Source: Krasilnikovia cinnamomea (GTDB taxonomy: Bacteria; Actinomycetota; Actinomycetes; Mycobacteriales; Micromonosporaceae). From it: 64,000 bases of DNA. A program made the translations under genes and the position numbers. The notes beneath the pieces were generated by a model. The model was not told the DNA's origin, ran no database searches, and saw only the letters and a list, made by a program, of their open reading frames with translations. The DNA is taken from contig NZ_SHKY01000001.1 in the NCBI RefSeq assembly GCF_004217545.1, positions 5,456,001 through 5,520,000 on the forward strand. Reading direction: 5' to 3'. Position 1 is the first letter of the stretch, and each line of letters starts with the position of its first letter. Positions 9,901 to 19,919 of the stretch are shown piece by piece.

Positions 9901-11326
9901 CGATCTGGTCTGCACGTTCACGAACCGGCCCGTCGCACCCGCCGGACAGCCGTGCCCCATCACGAACCTGATCCGCAACGACACGTTCGGCAGCGGGCTC
10001 ACCGCCTGGGACCACAGTGGATCGTGGGTGGTGGCCGGTGGGCGGGCGACCAACCCGGACCCGGCGGCGACGTTCGCGACCGACCGGCTCGCGCAGACCG
10101 TCAGCGGCGTCGCCCCGCGCGGAGCCATCGCGGTCGACGTCGTGCCCCGCGACATCGGCGCAGGCGACCAGGCCCGGCTGGAGATCTCCTACGGAGGCAC
10201 CCGCTACGCCACGGTCGCCACGTCCCCGGCCGATGCCGTCGGCGGCAACGCCACGGTCACCGAAGCCAACGGCGCCACCGTCTCCGACCTCGCACTGCCG
10301 ATGAACCAGTCCCGCACCCTGGTCGTCTACCTGCCACCCGCAGGCGTGCCCAAGTCGGGCGCCCTGGAGTTCCGGTTCGAGGGCGCTAACACCGGCGCCA
10401 GCACCGCCGACACCGTCCTGCTCGACGAGGTGCGGGTCCTCACCACCGCGATCTGCCTGCAGGTGCGCTCACACGGTGGCGTCAGCACCTTCCGCTACAC
10501 CACCGGCAACGTCGACACCGATCCGACCGTTGCCGCCGACGTACCCGTCTTCACCGTGACCACCACCGCCGGGCGGAATCCCGCGACGGTCAACCCCGAC
10601 TTCACGGCCGGGGGAACCCAGCTGCTCGTACCCACCCCCGACCTGGACGTCAGCTTCACCCAGACCGGCCCGGTCGGCTGGAAATTCACCCAGCTGACGT
10701 GCCGGGACGCCTTCACCCAGGCGCCGGTGCCGGTCACCTTCACCGGCTCCACCGCCACCATCGCCGGGGCCGGGGTCGCGGCCTACACCATCGTCAACTG
10801 CCTCATCACCGACCGGACCCACCGGTACGCGGTGACGAAGACCGCGAACCGGTCCGCGGCGCTGCCCGGACAACTGGTCACCTTCACCGTGACGATCACC
10901 AACACCGGCGCCACGGCCTATCCCGACGCGTCCTTCCGCGACGATCTGTCCGGTGTGCTCGATGACGCCACCCTCGTGTCTCTACACGCCACCCGTGGGT
11001 CCACGGTCGTTCGCACGCCCTACCTGACCTGGAACGGCGACCTGCCGGTGGGCGCCGAGGCGGTTGTCACGTACACCATGCGGGTCCAGGACGTTCCCGC
11101 GGGCGACCGCCGGCTGGACAACACGGTGACCGTCGACGCGCCCGGCGCGCACTGCGTGACCCAGGGCGCCCGCTGCCGCGCCGTGACCGCCGTGGCGCCC
11201 GGGAGGCCGGGCACCGGCGTTCCGGTCACCGGCCCGGCGGCGGCACCGGCCGGGTACCTCGCCGTGGCGATGATCGTCCTGGGTGTGTTCCTTCGCCGGG
11301 CGACCCGGCGGCGTCCTGGTCGCTGA
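6965..11326 (+). CDS. large secreted repetitive surface protein with DUF11-type domain and C-terminal anchor
   Basis: A 1,453-residue exported protein. I chose the ATG at 6965 because AGGAGG ends 8 nt upstream; a GTG at 6959 is too close. A signal peptide (residues about 1 to 35, ending APAEAASA) is followed by beta-rich repeats. One long unit occurs twice (begins PCPASNLVRNGTFGTGLTSW and PCPITNLIRNDTFGSGLTAW), each followed by shorter modules such as GFTVTTTAGSNPATVNPDFT. A DUF11-like domain lies near the end (TVTITNTGATAYPDASF). The C-terminus has a VPVTG motif, a hydrophobic segment and RRATRRRPGR, which looks like a non-canonical sorting signal. It is probably an adhesin or structural surface protein; no enzyme motif is seen. 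Confidence 0.82.
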   Translation: MLPTVRWGWRAIAPVVAMTAAMLPAIALRPAPAEAASAGTWNGSRAELFLIDVVTPAIAPGGGSRPVTATLVNHGPSNATSIRFRYTVPTGLTYSGASVGGGSCTFNAPTVSCTVASLANGARVPVSVELAAPGGTPVGAKAGAFSAVTADQFTPAGGNLLLRLRDPHWIGNDEDNLISPLWPPSDPYTGAPPRCRDFTDYFGVFHPCSATVTTTTVLSDTANHWCELTSEIRNCIRTWELVGTYYATATGTVNLCMTKADDGAYVNWSSAYDPAVGAGPSGPYHNVAETPSWSPTWNTGGWSVTAGRAYRFSIRIANRDRVTGGFTYGAGGFASVGLSTVNGGAATCRFQNFAPPQPANVTVSANAASVRLSTELGTARAEQPDQFTVQIRDGGGVVNSTVASTTAGSGSTVTPGSGTTGSTDVTPGGGYSLTEVGAGATDLSRYDTSISCTNSNAGSPTVLPGGTVDLNAPPTLTPAAGDAIDCVLTNTVRPRLTIVATTAILDGTFGYTVSGGPTPANPSITTAGRTGSLVLDGTQVGQQVDVVADPVTGWRISSSVCTNANNGTTVALPYTLQTGDDIVCTFVNRPIAAVYQPCPASNLVRNGTFGTGLTSWSAGGGWTAAGGRAVNTDPAATFATGQLRQTVYGVTPGAGLAVDVIPADGAGGNGGNQAALQIVYDGTVYATITSTAAAAGFGGNAIVAGANGATVSPATIPMAGGGTVTLTLPGGVPRTGELRFQMAVTGAGDTNNAADSFGVDNVQLHAAAICLQVESVGGHGTFAFTTTNIDTAPATPATEPGFTVTTTAGSNPATVNPDFTAAPQLSVLTPGTDVTFAQSGPVGWQPDTITCQNAATGADVPAGIAAGTVTVDGATIAGQTIVNCYLTEQLLLPTVTLVTTTISRDATFGYTVTGGPTPATPSITTSHQVGTRTLGNTQIGQVLGITANPVSGWRVSTRVCVEARTGALVALPYTLQAGDDLVCTFTNRPVAPAGQPCPITNLIRNDTFGSGLTAWDHSGSWVVAGGRATNPDPAATFATDRLAQTVSGVAPRGAIAVDVVPRDIGAGDQARLEISYGGTRYATVATSPADAVGGNATVTEANGATVSDLALPMNQSRTLVVYLPPAGVPKSGALEFRFEGANTGASTADTVLLDEVRVLTTAICLQVRSHGGVSTFRYTTGNVDTDPTVAADVPVFTVTTTAGRNPATVNPDFTAGGTQLLVPTPDLDVSFTQTGPVGWKFTQLTCRDAFTQAPVPVTFTGSTATIAGAGVAAYTIVNCLITDRTHRYAVTKTANRSAALPGQLVTFTVTITNTGATAYPDASFRDDLSGVLDDATLVSLHATRGSTVVRTPYLTWNGDLPVGAEAVVTYTMRVQDVPAGDRRLDNTVTVDAPGAHCVTQGARCRAVTAVAPGRPGTGVPVTGPAAAPAGYLAVAMIVLGVFLRRATRRRPGR

Positions 11327-11442
11327 CCGGGCGCCGGGTTCGCCATCACTCCGTACGCACTGACGCGACAACCCTCCTCATAGGACGGTCGGCCACGGGC
11401 TGATCGGCTGAGCGCTGCTGACCGTTCGAAGCGCTGCGCGGA

Positions 11443-11562
11443 CCGAAAGTATGAGTCGCAACCGGTAGGCAACCTTCGCGGACCCGGGTGCGCACCGCAC
11501 GACCCCGAATCTTCTTCATGTGACCGGCTGACGTGGGCCGGACCAAACGGGGGAGATTCACT
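11443..11562 (+). promoter_or_regulatory. conserved leader, copy A (upstream of GH26-like gene)
   Basis: About 120 nt that recur at 12806 with about 92 percent identity, both ending at a GTG start within GGGGGAGATTCACT-GTG. Elements shared by both copies: CCGAAAGTATGAG; a direct repeat GCAACC-GGTAG-GCAACC with 11-nt period; GACCCCGAATCTTCTTCATG; a hairpin CCGGC/GCCGG (loop of 8); and AGATTC at the ribosome binding site, which can pair with GAATCT upstream. The 11-nt direct repeat resembles an OmpR-family operator. The 3' part could fold to mask the ribosome binding site. It does not match a riboswitch I can name. Confidence 0.55.
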
Positions 11563-12648
11563 GTGGGCCGCAAGGTGAACAAGGTCGTGACCCTGCTCGG
11601 TGCGATGCTGGCCGGGACCACCGCCGTCATCGGCGCGGCCGGTGCCGCGCACGCCACCCCCGCCTCCTCGGCGAAGCCGAAGAAGGAGCAGCCGCAGTGC
11701 GTCACCGACGCCAAGCTCGTCCCCTCGTGTGGGGTGCTGTGGGGCGCCGCCGCGGGTGGGTTCACCTCGGCGCCGCGTGACGCGGAGTTGAAGAAGTGGG
11801 AGAAGCTGTCCGGCCGGACCGCGTCGATCTTCCACACCTACCACAAGGGTGACGAGGTCTTCCCGACCAAGAGCGAGATCGCCATGACCTCGGATCCGGC
11901 CAAGCCGCGGGTGCTGCTGGTCAACTGGAAGATCGCCTACGGCTCCACCTGGGCCAAGGTCGCCAAGGGCGAGCAGGACGCCCGGATCGACAAGTTCGCC
12001 CAGCGGGTGAAGAGCACCTACGGCGACAAGAAGTTCTTCCTGGTGCTCAACCACGAGCCGGAGAACGACGTGAACCCGCGCAAGGGTTCCGGGATGGAGG
12101 CCAAGGACTTCGCCGCCATGTACCGGCACACCATCGCGCGCCTGGAAGCGAAGGGTGTGGACAACGCGATCAACGTGATGGCGTACATGGGTAACGAGAA
12201 GTGGATGGCGCAGTCCTGGTGGAACGACCTGTACCCGGGCGACGACGTGGTGGACTGGATCGGCCTGGACTCGTACGTGTCCGCGGAGAAGGGGTACTAC
12301 CACTACGGCCAGTTCGCCGACCTGCTTGACCGTAAGGCCAAGGGCGGCAAGGGTCAGGGTGGTCTGGGCTGGTACGACTGGGCGGTCAAGAACCACCCGT
12401 CGAAGCCGATCATGATCGCTGAGTGGGGTGTGTACCACCGCATCGGCAAGCCGGTCGACAAGACCGCCGGCTACAACAGCGTGTTGCCGGAGCTGGCCAA
12501 GCGGCCCGGGATCAAGGCGATCGTGTACTTCGACACCAAGCACGACGACGAGGGCAACCGCGACATCAGCATCGACTCCACCAAGAAGAACCTGGCCGCG
12601 TTCCGGACGCTGGCCGCGAACCCCATCTTCAACGTGAAGATCGCCTGA
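11563..12648 (+). CDS. secreted GH26-like glycoside hydrolase
   Basis: A 361-residue exported protein starting at GTG 11563 behind GGGGGAG. The signal peptide is about residues 1 to 30 (ends AGAAHATPA). The mature part is a TIM-barrel-like glycosidase: a GTFTSAPRD-like start (AAGGFTSAPRDAELKKWEKL), an acid/base-type NHEPEN near residue 167, and IMIAEWGVY near residue 290 as the likely nucleophile. These match the GH26/mannanase-type layout, so it probably cuts a mannan or other beta-glycan outside the cell. Substrate assignment is inference. A strong terminator follows. Confidence 0.72.
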   Translation: MGRKVNKVVTLLGAMLAGTTAVIGAAGAAHATPASSAKPKKEQPQCVTDAKLVPSCGVLWGAAAGGFTSAPRDAELKKWEKLSGRTASIFHTYHKGDEVFPTKSEIAMTSDPAKPRVLLVNWKIAYGSTWAKVAKGEQDARIDKFAQRVKSTYGDKKFFLVLNHEPENDVNPRKGSGMEAKDFAAMYRHTIARLEAKGVDNAINVMAYMGNEKWMAQSWWNDLYPGDDVVDWIGLDSYVSAEKGYYHYGQFADLLDRKAKGGKGQGGLGWYDWAVKNHPSKPIMIAEWGVYHRIGKPVDKTAGYNSVLPELAKRPGIKAIVYFDTKHDDEGNRDISIDSTKKNLAAFRTLAANPIFNVKIA

Positions 12649-12669
12649 CCCAGGAGCACACAGCAACCC

Positions 12670-12703
12670 CACGAGCCGCCCGGCACCAGCCGGGCGGCTC
12701 GTG
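12670..12703 (+). terminator. intrinsic terminator after GH26-like gene
   Basis: A perfect 15-bp stem (CACGAGCCGCCCGGC, loop ACCA, then its complement) 21 nt past the stop codon. There is no T-run, as is common for actinomycete terminators. Confidence 0.8.
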
Positions 12704-12805
12704 CCGTGACCGCCGGGGTGCGTTCCCCTGCGGTGTCCTGGGTCCCGGACCGCCCCGGTGGCCGGTCGGACCAGCCCGGTGGGCCGCCTCGTTAAGCGCC
12801 ACTGG

Positions 12806-12926
12806 CCGAAAGTATGAGCTGCAACTGGTAGGCAACCCGCGCGGACCCGGGCACGCACCGCACGACCCCGAATCTTCTTCATGTGACCGGCTGACATGGG
12901 CCGGACCAAACCGGGGGAGATTCACT
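12806..12926 (+). promoter_or_regulatory. conserved leader, copy B (upstream of CAP gene)
   Basis: Second copy of the leader described at 11443. It differs at about ten positions and by one inserted C before GGGGGAG. The direct repeat reads GCAACT-GGTAG-GCAACC. Similarity runs into the first codons of both genes (GTG-GGY-CGC-AAG) and stops abruptly upstream of CCGAAAG. This points to a duplicated control unit rather than a duplicated gene, since the two proteins are unrelated. Confidence 0.55.
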
Positions 12927-13430
12927 GTGGGTCGCAAGACGATGCGCAAGGTCGCGACGATGGTCGGCGTGCTGCTCGCCGGTGCCGGTGCCTCGCTGGT
13001 CACCCTGACGGTGACCGCCGCACCCGCCCAGGCCGCCACCGTCACCACGTCCACCCTGCAGTCGCAACTGGTGACCTACACCAACAACACCCGCGTCCGG
13101 GCCGGCTGCAAGCCCATCCGCGTCGACAGCCGCCTCCTGCTGGCCTCCCGCGGCCACAGCGCCTACCAGGCCCGCACCCGCAAGATGAGCCACATCGGCG
13201 CCAACGGCTCCTCGTTCGTCACCCGCGCCCGCACCGCCGGCTACGCCTACCCGATGAGCGAGAACGTCGCCTACGGCTACACCACCGCCTCCGCCACCAT
13301 GAAGGCATGGATGGCCAGCCCCGGCCACCGAGCCAACATTGTGGACTGCCGCGCCAAGGCCATGGCCGTCGGCGTCGTCTACGCCAGCAACGGCACCCCG
13401 TACTACACCCAGATGTTCGGCTGGACCTGA
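12927..13430 (+). CDS. secreted CAP (SCP/PR1-like) domain protein
   Basis: A 167-residue exported protein. The signal peptide is residues 1 to about 36 (ends AAPAQAA). A single CAP domain fills the rest: TNNTRVRAGCKPIRVDSRLL, a metal-site-like SENVAYGY near residue 110 and MASPGHRANIVDC near residue 130, with His and Cys residues in family positions. Bacterial CAP proteins of this size are secreted with poorly defined roles. The GTG start at 12927 is set by the GGGGGAG within the shared leader. It lies between two strong terminators and is its own transcription unit. Confidence 0.88.
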   Translation: MGRKTMRKVATMVGVLLAGAGASLVTLTVTAAPAQAATVTTSTLQSQLVTYTNNTRVRAGCKPIRVDSRLLLASRGHSAYQARTRKMSHIGANGSSFVTRARTAGYAYPMSENVAYGYTTASATMKAWMASPGHRANIVDCRAKAMAVGVVYASNGTPYYTQMFGWT

Positions 13431-13455
13431 TCCCCACCCCACCCACACACCCCAA

Positions 13456-13493
13456 CGGCCCGGCCGGCACGCGACAGCGCGCCGGCCGGGCCG
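13456..13493 (+). terminator. intrinsic terminator after CAP gene
   Basis: A 13-bp stem (CGGCCCGGCCGGC and its complement) with a 12-nt loop, followed by CTTTCT. It lies between this gene and the convergent debranching enzyme and may serve both strands. Confidence 0.75.
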
Positions 13494-13552
13494 CTTTCTC
13501 GCACCGGAATCAGGCGCCGGTCGGGGGCATGCCGCAGGCTGGATCCGGTCGG

Positions 13553-15463
13553 TCAGGCGAGCCTGCGGACGCGCAGCGACTCCGCCACGGACCAGGCCTG
13601 GAACGGGCAGCCCGTGGCGGCGTGCGGGGCGTCGCCGTCGGCGGTCTCCGAGACCGAGCCGAGGCCGTACTCGCCCAGGTGGCCGTCGGCGTCGGAGAGG
13701 GTCTGCTCGGCCGACACGCCCAGCCGCCGCCACGCGGCCACGTACGGGCCGGTCAGCCACGGCCACACTGTCCCGGTGTGGTAGGCGGTGTCCCGTTCCG
13801 CCGCGGTGCCGCGGTGCCGGCCCCGGTAGCCCGGTTCCGTGGGGGCCATGCTGCGGGGACCCAGCGGGGTCATCAGGGCGCGGCCGATCGCCTGCAGCGC
13901 GGCCGGTTCGGGGCGCAGCGGGGCGTACGGCAGCGACCAGGCCAGCAGCTGGTTCGGGCGCAGCGTGTCGTCGTCGCCGTCCGGGCCGTCGACCACGTCG
14001 TAGAGCAGGCCGCCGGGGGCGGGGAAGCGGCGGGCGAACCCGGCCAGGGCCGCCGGGTGGGCGCGGTCGGCCGCCCCGGCGTGCGTGTGCGCCTGCCAGG
14101 CCAGCTTGATCACCGTGGCCAGCCCGTTGACCCACAGCGCGTTCACCTCGACCGGCTTGCCGATGCGTGGGGTCACCGGCACCCCGTCCACCCGCGCGTC
14201 CATCCAGGTGAGCGCCTCGCCCGGGACGCCCTGGGTGAGCAGCCCGTCGGCCGGGTCGGCGCGGATGCCGTACCGGGTGCCGGTCAGGTGGGCGTCGACG
14301 ACGCCGCGCAGGGCGGGCAGCAGCTCGGCCGCGAGGTCGGTGTCGCCGGTCGCGGCCACGTGCCGGCCGACCGCGTGCAGGAACCACAGGGTGCCGTCCA
14401 CCGTGTTGTACTCGACCGTACCGGTGTCCGCGGTGTTGGCCAGCATCCCCTGCGAGAGCGTGGCGGCGTAGCCGCGCAGCAGCTCACGGCCCACGTCGGC
14501 GCGGCCCGTGGACAGGAACAGCCCCTCGTACGACAGCATCGTGTCGCGCGACCAGGCGCCGAACCACGGGTACCCGGCGACCACGTCGGGGCCGTCCGGC
14601 GTGCGCACCACGAACGCGTCCGCCGCCAGCGCGAGCGTCGCCTGCGACTCGTCGGCGGGGGCGGCCGCGGCCACCACGGCCCGGCTGCGTTCCCGGGCGG
14701 CGGCCACCACGATCGTGGCCGGTGGCGGCACCTCGGCCAGGTCGCCGGCCCACGCGGACACCTCGGCGGTGTCGCCGGGCCGGCGCAGCTCGGCGTGGCA
14801 CGCACCCGCGTACCAGAGATCCTCGGTGGCGGTGAAGCCGCGCGCGGCCTCCTCGCGGTAGTGCACGTCGCGGTACCACTGCCCGGCGGCCCGGAAGTCC
14901 GGGCCGCGCAGCCGGAACGCGTCGGCGACGACGCAGCCGCCCTCGGCCTCGGCCACCACCGGCGGCGGGCCGTCGGCCGCCGTCCGACCGGCGTGTCCGT
15001 CACGCCACGTGACCAGGGCTTCCAGGCGTAGGCTGACCGGGCCGCCGGTGAGCAGGCGGTGCACCACCGCCAGGCTGGGGCTGCCGTGGGACATGGCCAG
15101 TTCCCGTTCGAGCACCACGTCGCCGATCCGCCACCGCCACCGGGGTACGCCGTCGACCAGGTCGAACCGGGCCATCAGCTCGTGGCCGCGCGGCGCGATC
15201 GCCCCGTCGGCCCATTCGTGGGTGCCCAGCCGCACGAGCGCACCGGAGGGCATGGTGATCACCGCGTCCAGCGCGGCCAGGCCCAGCCGGCGACTGGCGA
15301 TCGGGCGCCCGGAGACCATGAGCAGGCCGTGGTAACGGCGGGTGCGCAGCCCGCCGACCGTGCCCATGGCATAGCCGCCGCAGCCGTCGGGTACCAACCA
15401 CTCGCGGACCGAGGACTCCTCGATGCGGCCGCAGACCTGCGGGCCGAAGGCGATGGGCCGCAC
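13553..15463 (-). CDS. glycogen debranching enzyme (amylo-alpha-1,6-glucosidase family)
   Basis: A 636-residue cytoplasmic enzyme. The GDE N-terminal domain is at residues about 1 to 230 (GYAMGTVGGLRTRRYHGLLM). A C-terminal alpha/alpha toroid carries the family motifs PWFGAWSRDTMLSYEGLFLS, DGTLWFLHAVGRHV, EVNALWVNGLATVIKLAWQA and AYHTGTVWPWLTGPYVAAW. It is expected to hydrolyse alpha-1,6 branches of glycogen-like glucans. The GTG start at 15463 has GAGGAGG eight bases upstream. It is divergent from the MGH1-type hydrolase, 98 nt apart, suggesting shared control. Confidence 0.88.
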   Translation of the reverse strand: MRPIAFGPQVCGRIEESSVREWLVPDGCGGYAMGTVGGLRTRRYHGLLMVSGRPIASRRLGLAALDAVITMPSGALVRLGTHEWADGAIAPRGHELMARFDLVDGVPRWRWRIGDVVLERELAMSHGSPSLAVVHRLLTGGPVSLRLEALVTWRDGHAGRTAADGPPPVVAEAEGGCVVADAFRLRGPDFRAAGQWYRDVHYREEAARGFTATEDLWYAGACHAELRRPGDTAEVSAWAGDLAEVPPPATIVVAAARERSRAVVAAAAPADESQATLALAADAFVVRTPDGPDVVAGYPWFGAWSRDTMLSYEGLFLSTGRADVGRELLRGYAATLSQGMLANTADTGTVEYNTVDGTLWFLHAVGRHVAATGDTDLAAELLPALRGVVDAHLTGTRYGIRADPADGLLTQGVPGEALTWMDARVDGVPVTPRIGKPVEVNALWVNGLATVIKLAWQAHTHAGAADRAHPAALAGFARRFPAPGGLLYDVVDGPDGDDDTLRPNQLLAWSLPYAPLRPEPAALQAIGRALMTPLGPRSMAPTEPGYRGRHRGTAAERDTAYHTGTVWPWLTGPYVAAWRRLGVSAEQTLSDADGHLGEYGLGSVSETADGDAPHAATGCPFQAWSVAESLRVRRLA

Positions 15464-15561
15464 CCGGGCACCCTCCTCGCGCTTGAACGGGGCGTGTCCC
15501 TCGCCCGTAACACATGCCGGTAACAATCACAGTGTGGTCGACCGAGGTTCATGATCGAACC

Positions 15562-18186
<2,625 letters not shown>

Positions 18187-18200
18187 CGCCGGGCGGGGCG

Positions 18201-19799
18201 TCAGGCGGCGATCTGGTCGCGGCCGTTGCGTTTGGCGTGGTAGAGGTTGGCGTCGGCGGTGCTGAGCAGTTGGTGGGCGGGCATGCCGGACTCGTGTGCG
18301 GCGATCCCCGCGCTGATGCTGACCCGCAGGCCGGGGGCGATGTCGTCGTAGGCGGTCGCGGCGATGGTGGCCCGGATGCGCTCGGCGACGTGGCGTGCGC
18401 CGTCGGGGTCGGTGTGGAGGAAGACGACGAACTCGTCGCCGGCATAGCGGACGGGGATGTCGTCGGCGCGGCAGTTCGCGCGCAGGGTGGCGGCGATCTC
18501 GCGCAGCACGGCGTCCCCGACGCCGTGCGAGTACGTGTCGTTGACGGACTTGAACCGGTCCACGTCGATGAAGAGCAACACGGTGGGCGCCGGCAGGTGG
18601 CCGTTGTCGAGTTCGTTCATGAGCTGGTCGAAGCGGCGGCGGTTACCCAGACCGGTGAGCGGGTCGTGCAGCAGGGCGGCCTCGGCGGCGCGGCGGGCCT
18701 GTTCGTGTTCCTCGCGGTGGCGGGCCTGGCGGAGCATGGCGACGCGTTGCAGGCGCAGCTGCCACAGCTGCCGGGCCTGCAGCTCGATCATGTGGCGCAG
18801 GTCGCGGCTGGGATGGTCGCCGACCTCGAGTACGGCCAGGCAGGCGAGTTCGTAGTCGACGATGAGGAATTCGCTGGAGGAGCCGCTGATCTGGAGGCTC
18901 TCGGCGGCGGCGACCAGTTCGCGGCGGGCGGCGACCAGGTCGCCGCGCGAGCGCAGCGCGATCCCCAGGGCCGCGTGAGCCGGCCACGCCACGTACGGGT
19001 CACCCGCGGCGCGCAGGGCCGCCACGATGCCGGCGGCGAGCTGCTCCGCCCGGTCCACCTCGCCCAGCTTGGCCAGGGCCAATGAGTGCAGCGCGACGAA
19101 CGGTTGGGACTGGTGGCGTTCCTTGCAGGCCGCGCTCCACCGGCCGAAGATCGTGGCCGCCCGCTGCAGCCGGGGCCGCGCCTCCTCGTGCTCGCCGAGC
19201 TGGTCGAGTCGCAGGCCCCACTGCAGTAGCGTCTCGGCGTACACGAGGTCATGGTTGGCGGTCGTCTCGGTCCGGCCTTCCGACGCCCACCATTGCGACA
19301 TCTGCTGGTACGTGGCGTGCGCAGTCTCGAACAGCTGCATGCTGGTGGCCGCGCAGATCACCGACGCCAGCGCCGCGACGTACCGGTCGTTGCGGATGGT
19401 GGTCTGCTCCAGCAGCAGGCCCGCCCGGGCCAGGTGGCGCATCGCGTCGCTGACCCGGTCCGCGCGCAGGTTGACGTCGGCCAGGTCGGCCAGCGTCTTG
19501 GCGACGGCGACCACGGAGCCGGTGGACTCGTGATGGTGCAGCAGTTGCTCACCGACGGGGATCGCGTCCGCGTACCGTCCCAGGTACATCAACGCGTACA
19601 TGCGGCCCTGCAGGAGGAACCCGGCGGTCTTCGTGTCGCCGAAGGCGCGGGCGAACGGCTCGAAGACCTGCACGGCCTCCAGCGCCTGGTCGGCCCGGCC
19701 GCTCTGGGCCAGCAGATGGACCCGCTCGGCCAGTCCGTCGAGCGGCCCGTACGGGGTCACCGGCACCGGCAGCAAGGAGTTGGCCGCGCTGTCGCCCAC
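18201..19799 (-). CDS. diguanylate cyclase with N-terminal TPR-like repeats, copy 1
   Basis: 532 residues. The first 350 are helical TPR-like repeats (FEPFARAFGDTKTAGFLLQG; AVAKTLADLADVNLRADRVS). A short coiled region leads into a GGDEF domain (DPLTGLGNRRRFDQL near residue 370; active-site AGDEF at 453 to 457). An RxxD product-inhibition site (RADD, 444 to 447) sits five residues before AGDEF, as the family rule requires. It should make c-di-GMP and be feedback-inhibited. The GTG 19799 start has GGAGG five bases upstream. It is convergent with the MGH1 gene (14 nt gap). Confidence 0.92.
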   Translation of the reverse strand: MGDSAANSLLPVPVTPYGPLDGLAERVHLLAQSGRADQALEAVQVFEPFARAFGDTKTAGFLLQGRMYALMYLGRYADAIPVGEQLLHHHESTGSVVAVAKTLADLADVNLRADRVSDAMRHLARAGLLLEQTTIRNDRYVAALASVICAATSMQLFETAHATYQQMSQWWASEGRTETTANHDLVYAETLLQWGLRLDQLGEHEEARPRLQRAATIFGRWSAACKERHQSQPFVALHSLALAKLGEVDRAEQLAAGIVAALRAAGDPYVAWPAHAALGIALRSRGDLVAARRELVAAAESLQISGSSSEFLIVDYELACLAVLEVGDHPSRDLRHMIELQARQLWQLRLQRVAMLRQARHREEHEQARRAAEAALLHDPLTGLGNRRRFDQLMNELDNGHLPAPTVLLFIDVDRFKSVNDTYSHGVGDAVLREIAATLRANCRADDIPVRYAGDEFVVFLHTDPDGARHVAERIRATIAATAYDDIAPGLRVSISAGIAAHESGMPAHQLLSTADANLYHAKRNGRDQIAA

Positions 19800-19919
19800 A
19801 CCCGCCTCCGAACCGTCAGGGGCGCGCGCGCCCGCGTGATGTCCTCTTCGACCCGGGGCCACCGGTCCTGAGGCGCGCCCCGGGCCGTCCCACGCGGCGG
19901 GAATCGCGGCGGACTGGCG

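Noticed and set aside
11443-11562. Leader as a c-di-AMP (ydaO) or c-di-GMP riboswitch
   Set aside because: Short stretches such as CCGAA and GUAGGC resemble ydaO, and GAAA plus CGCAA resemble GEMM, but the partner segments each class needs are absent in both copies.
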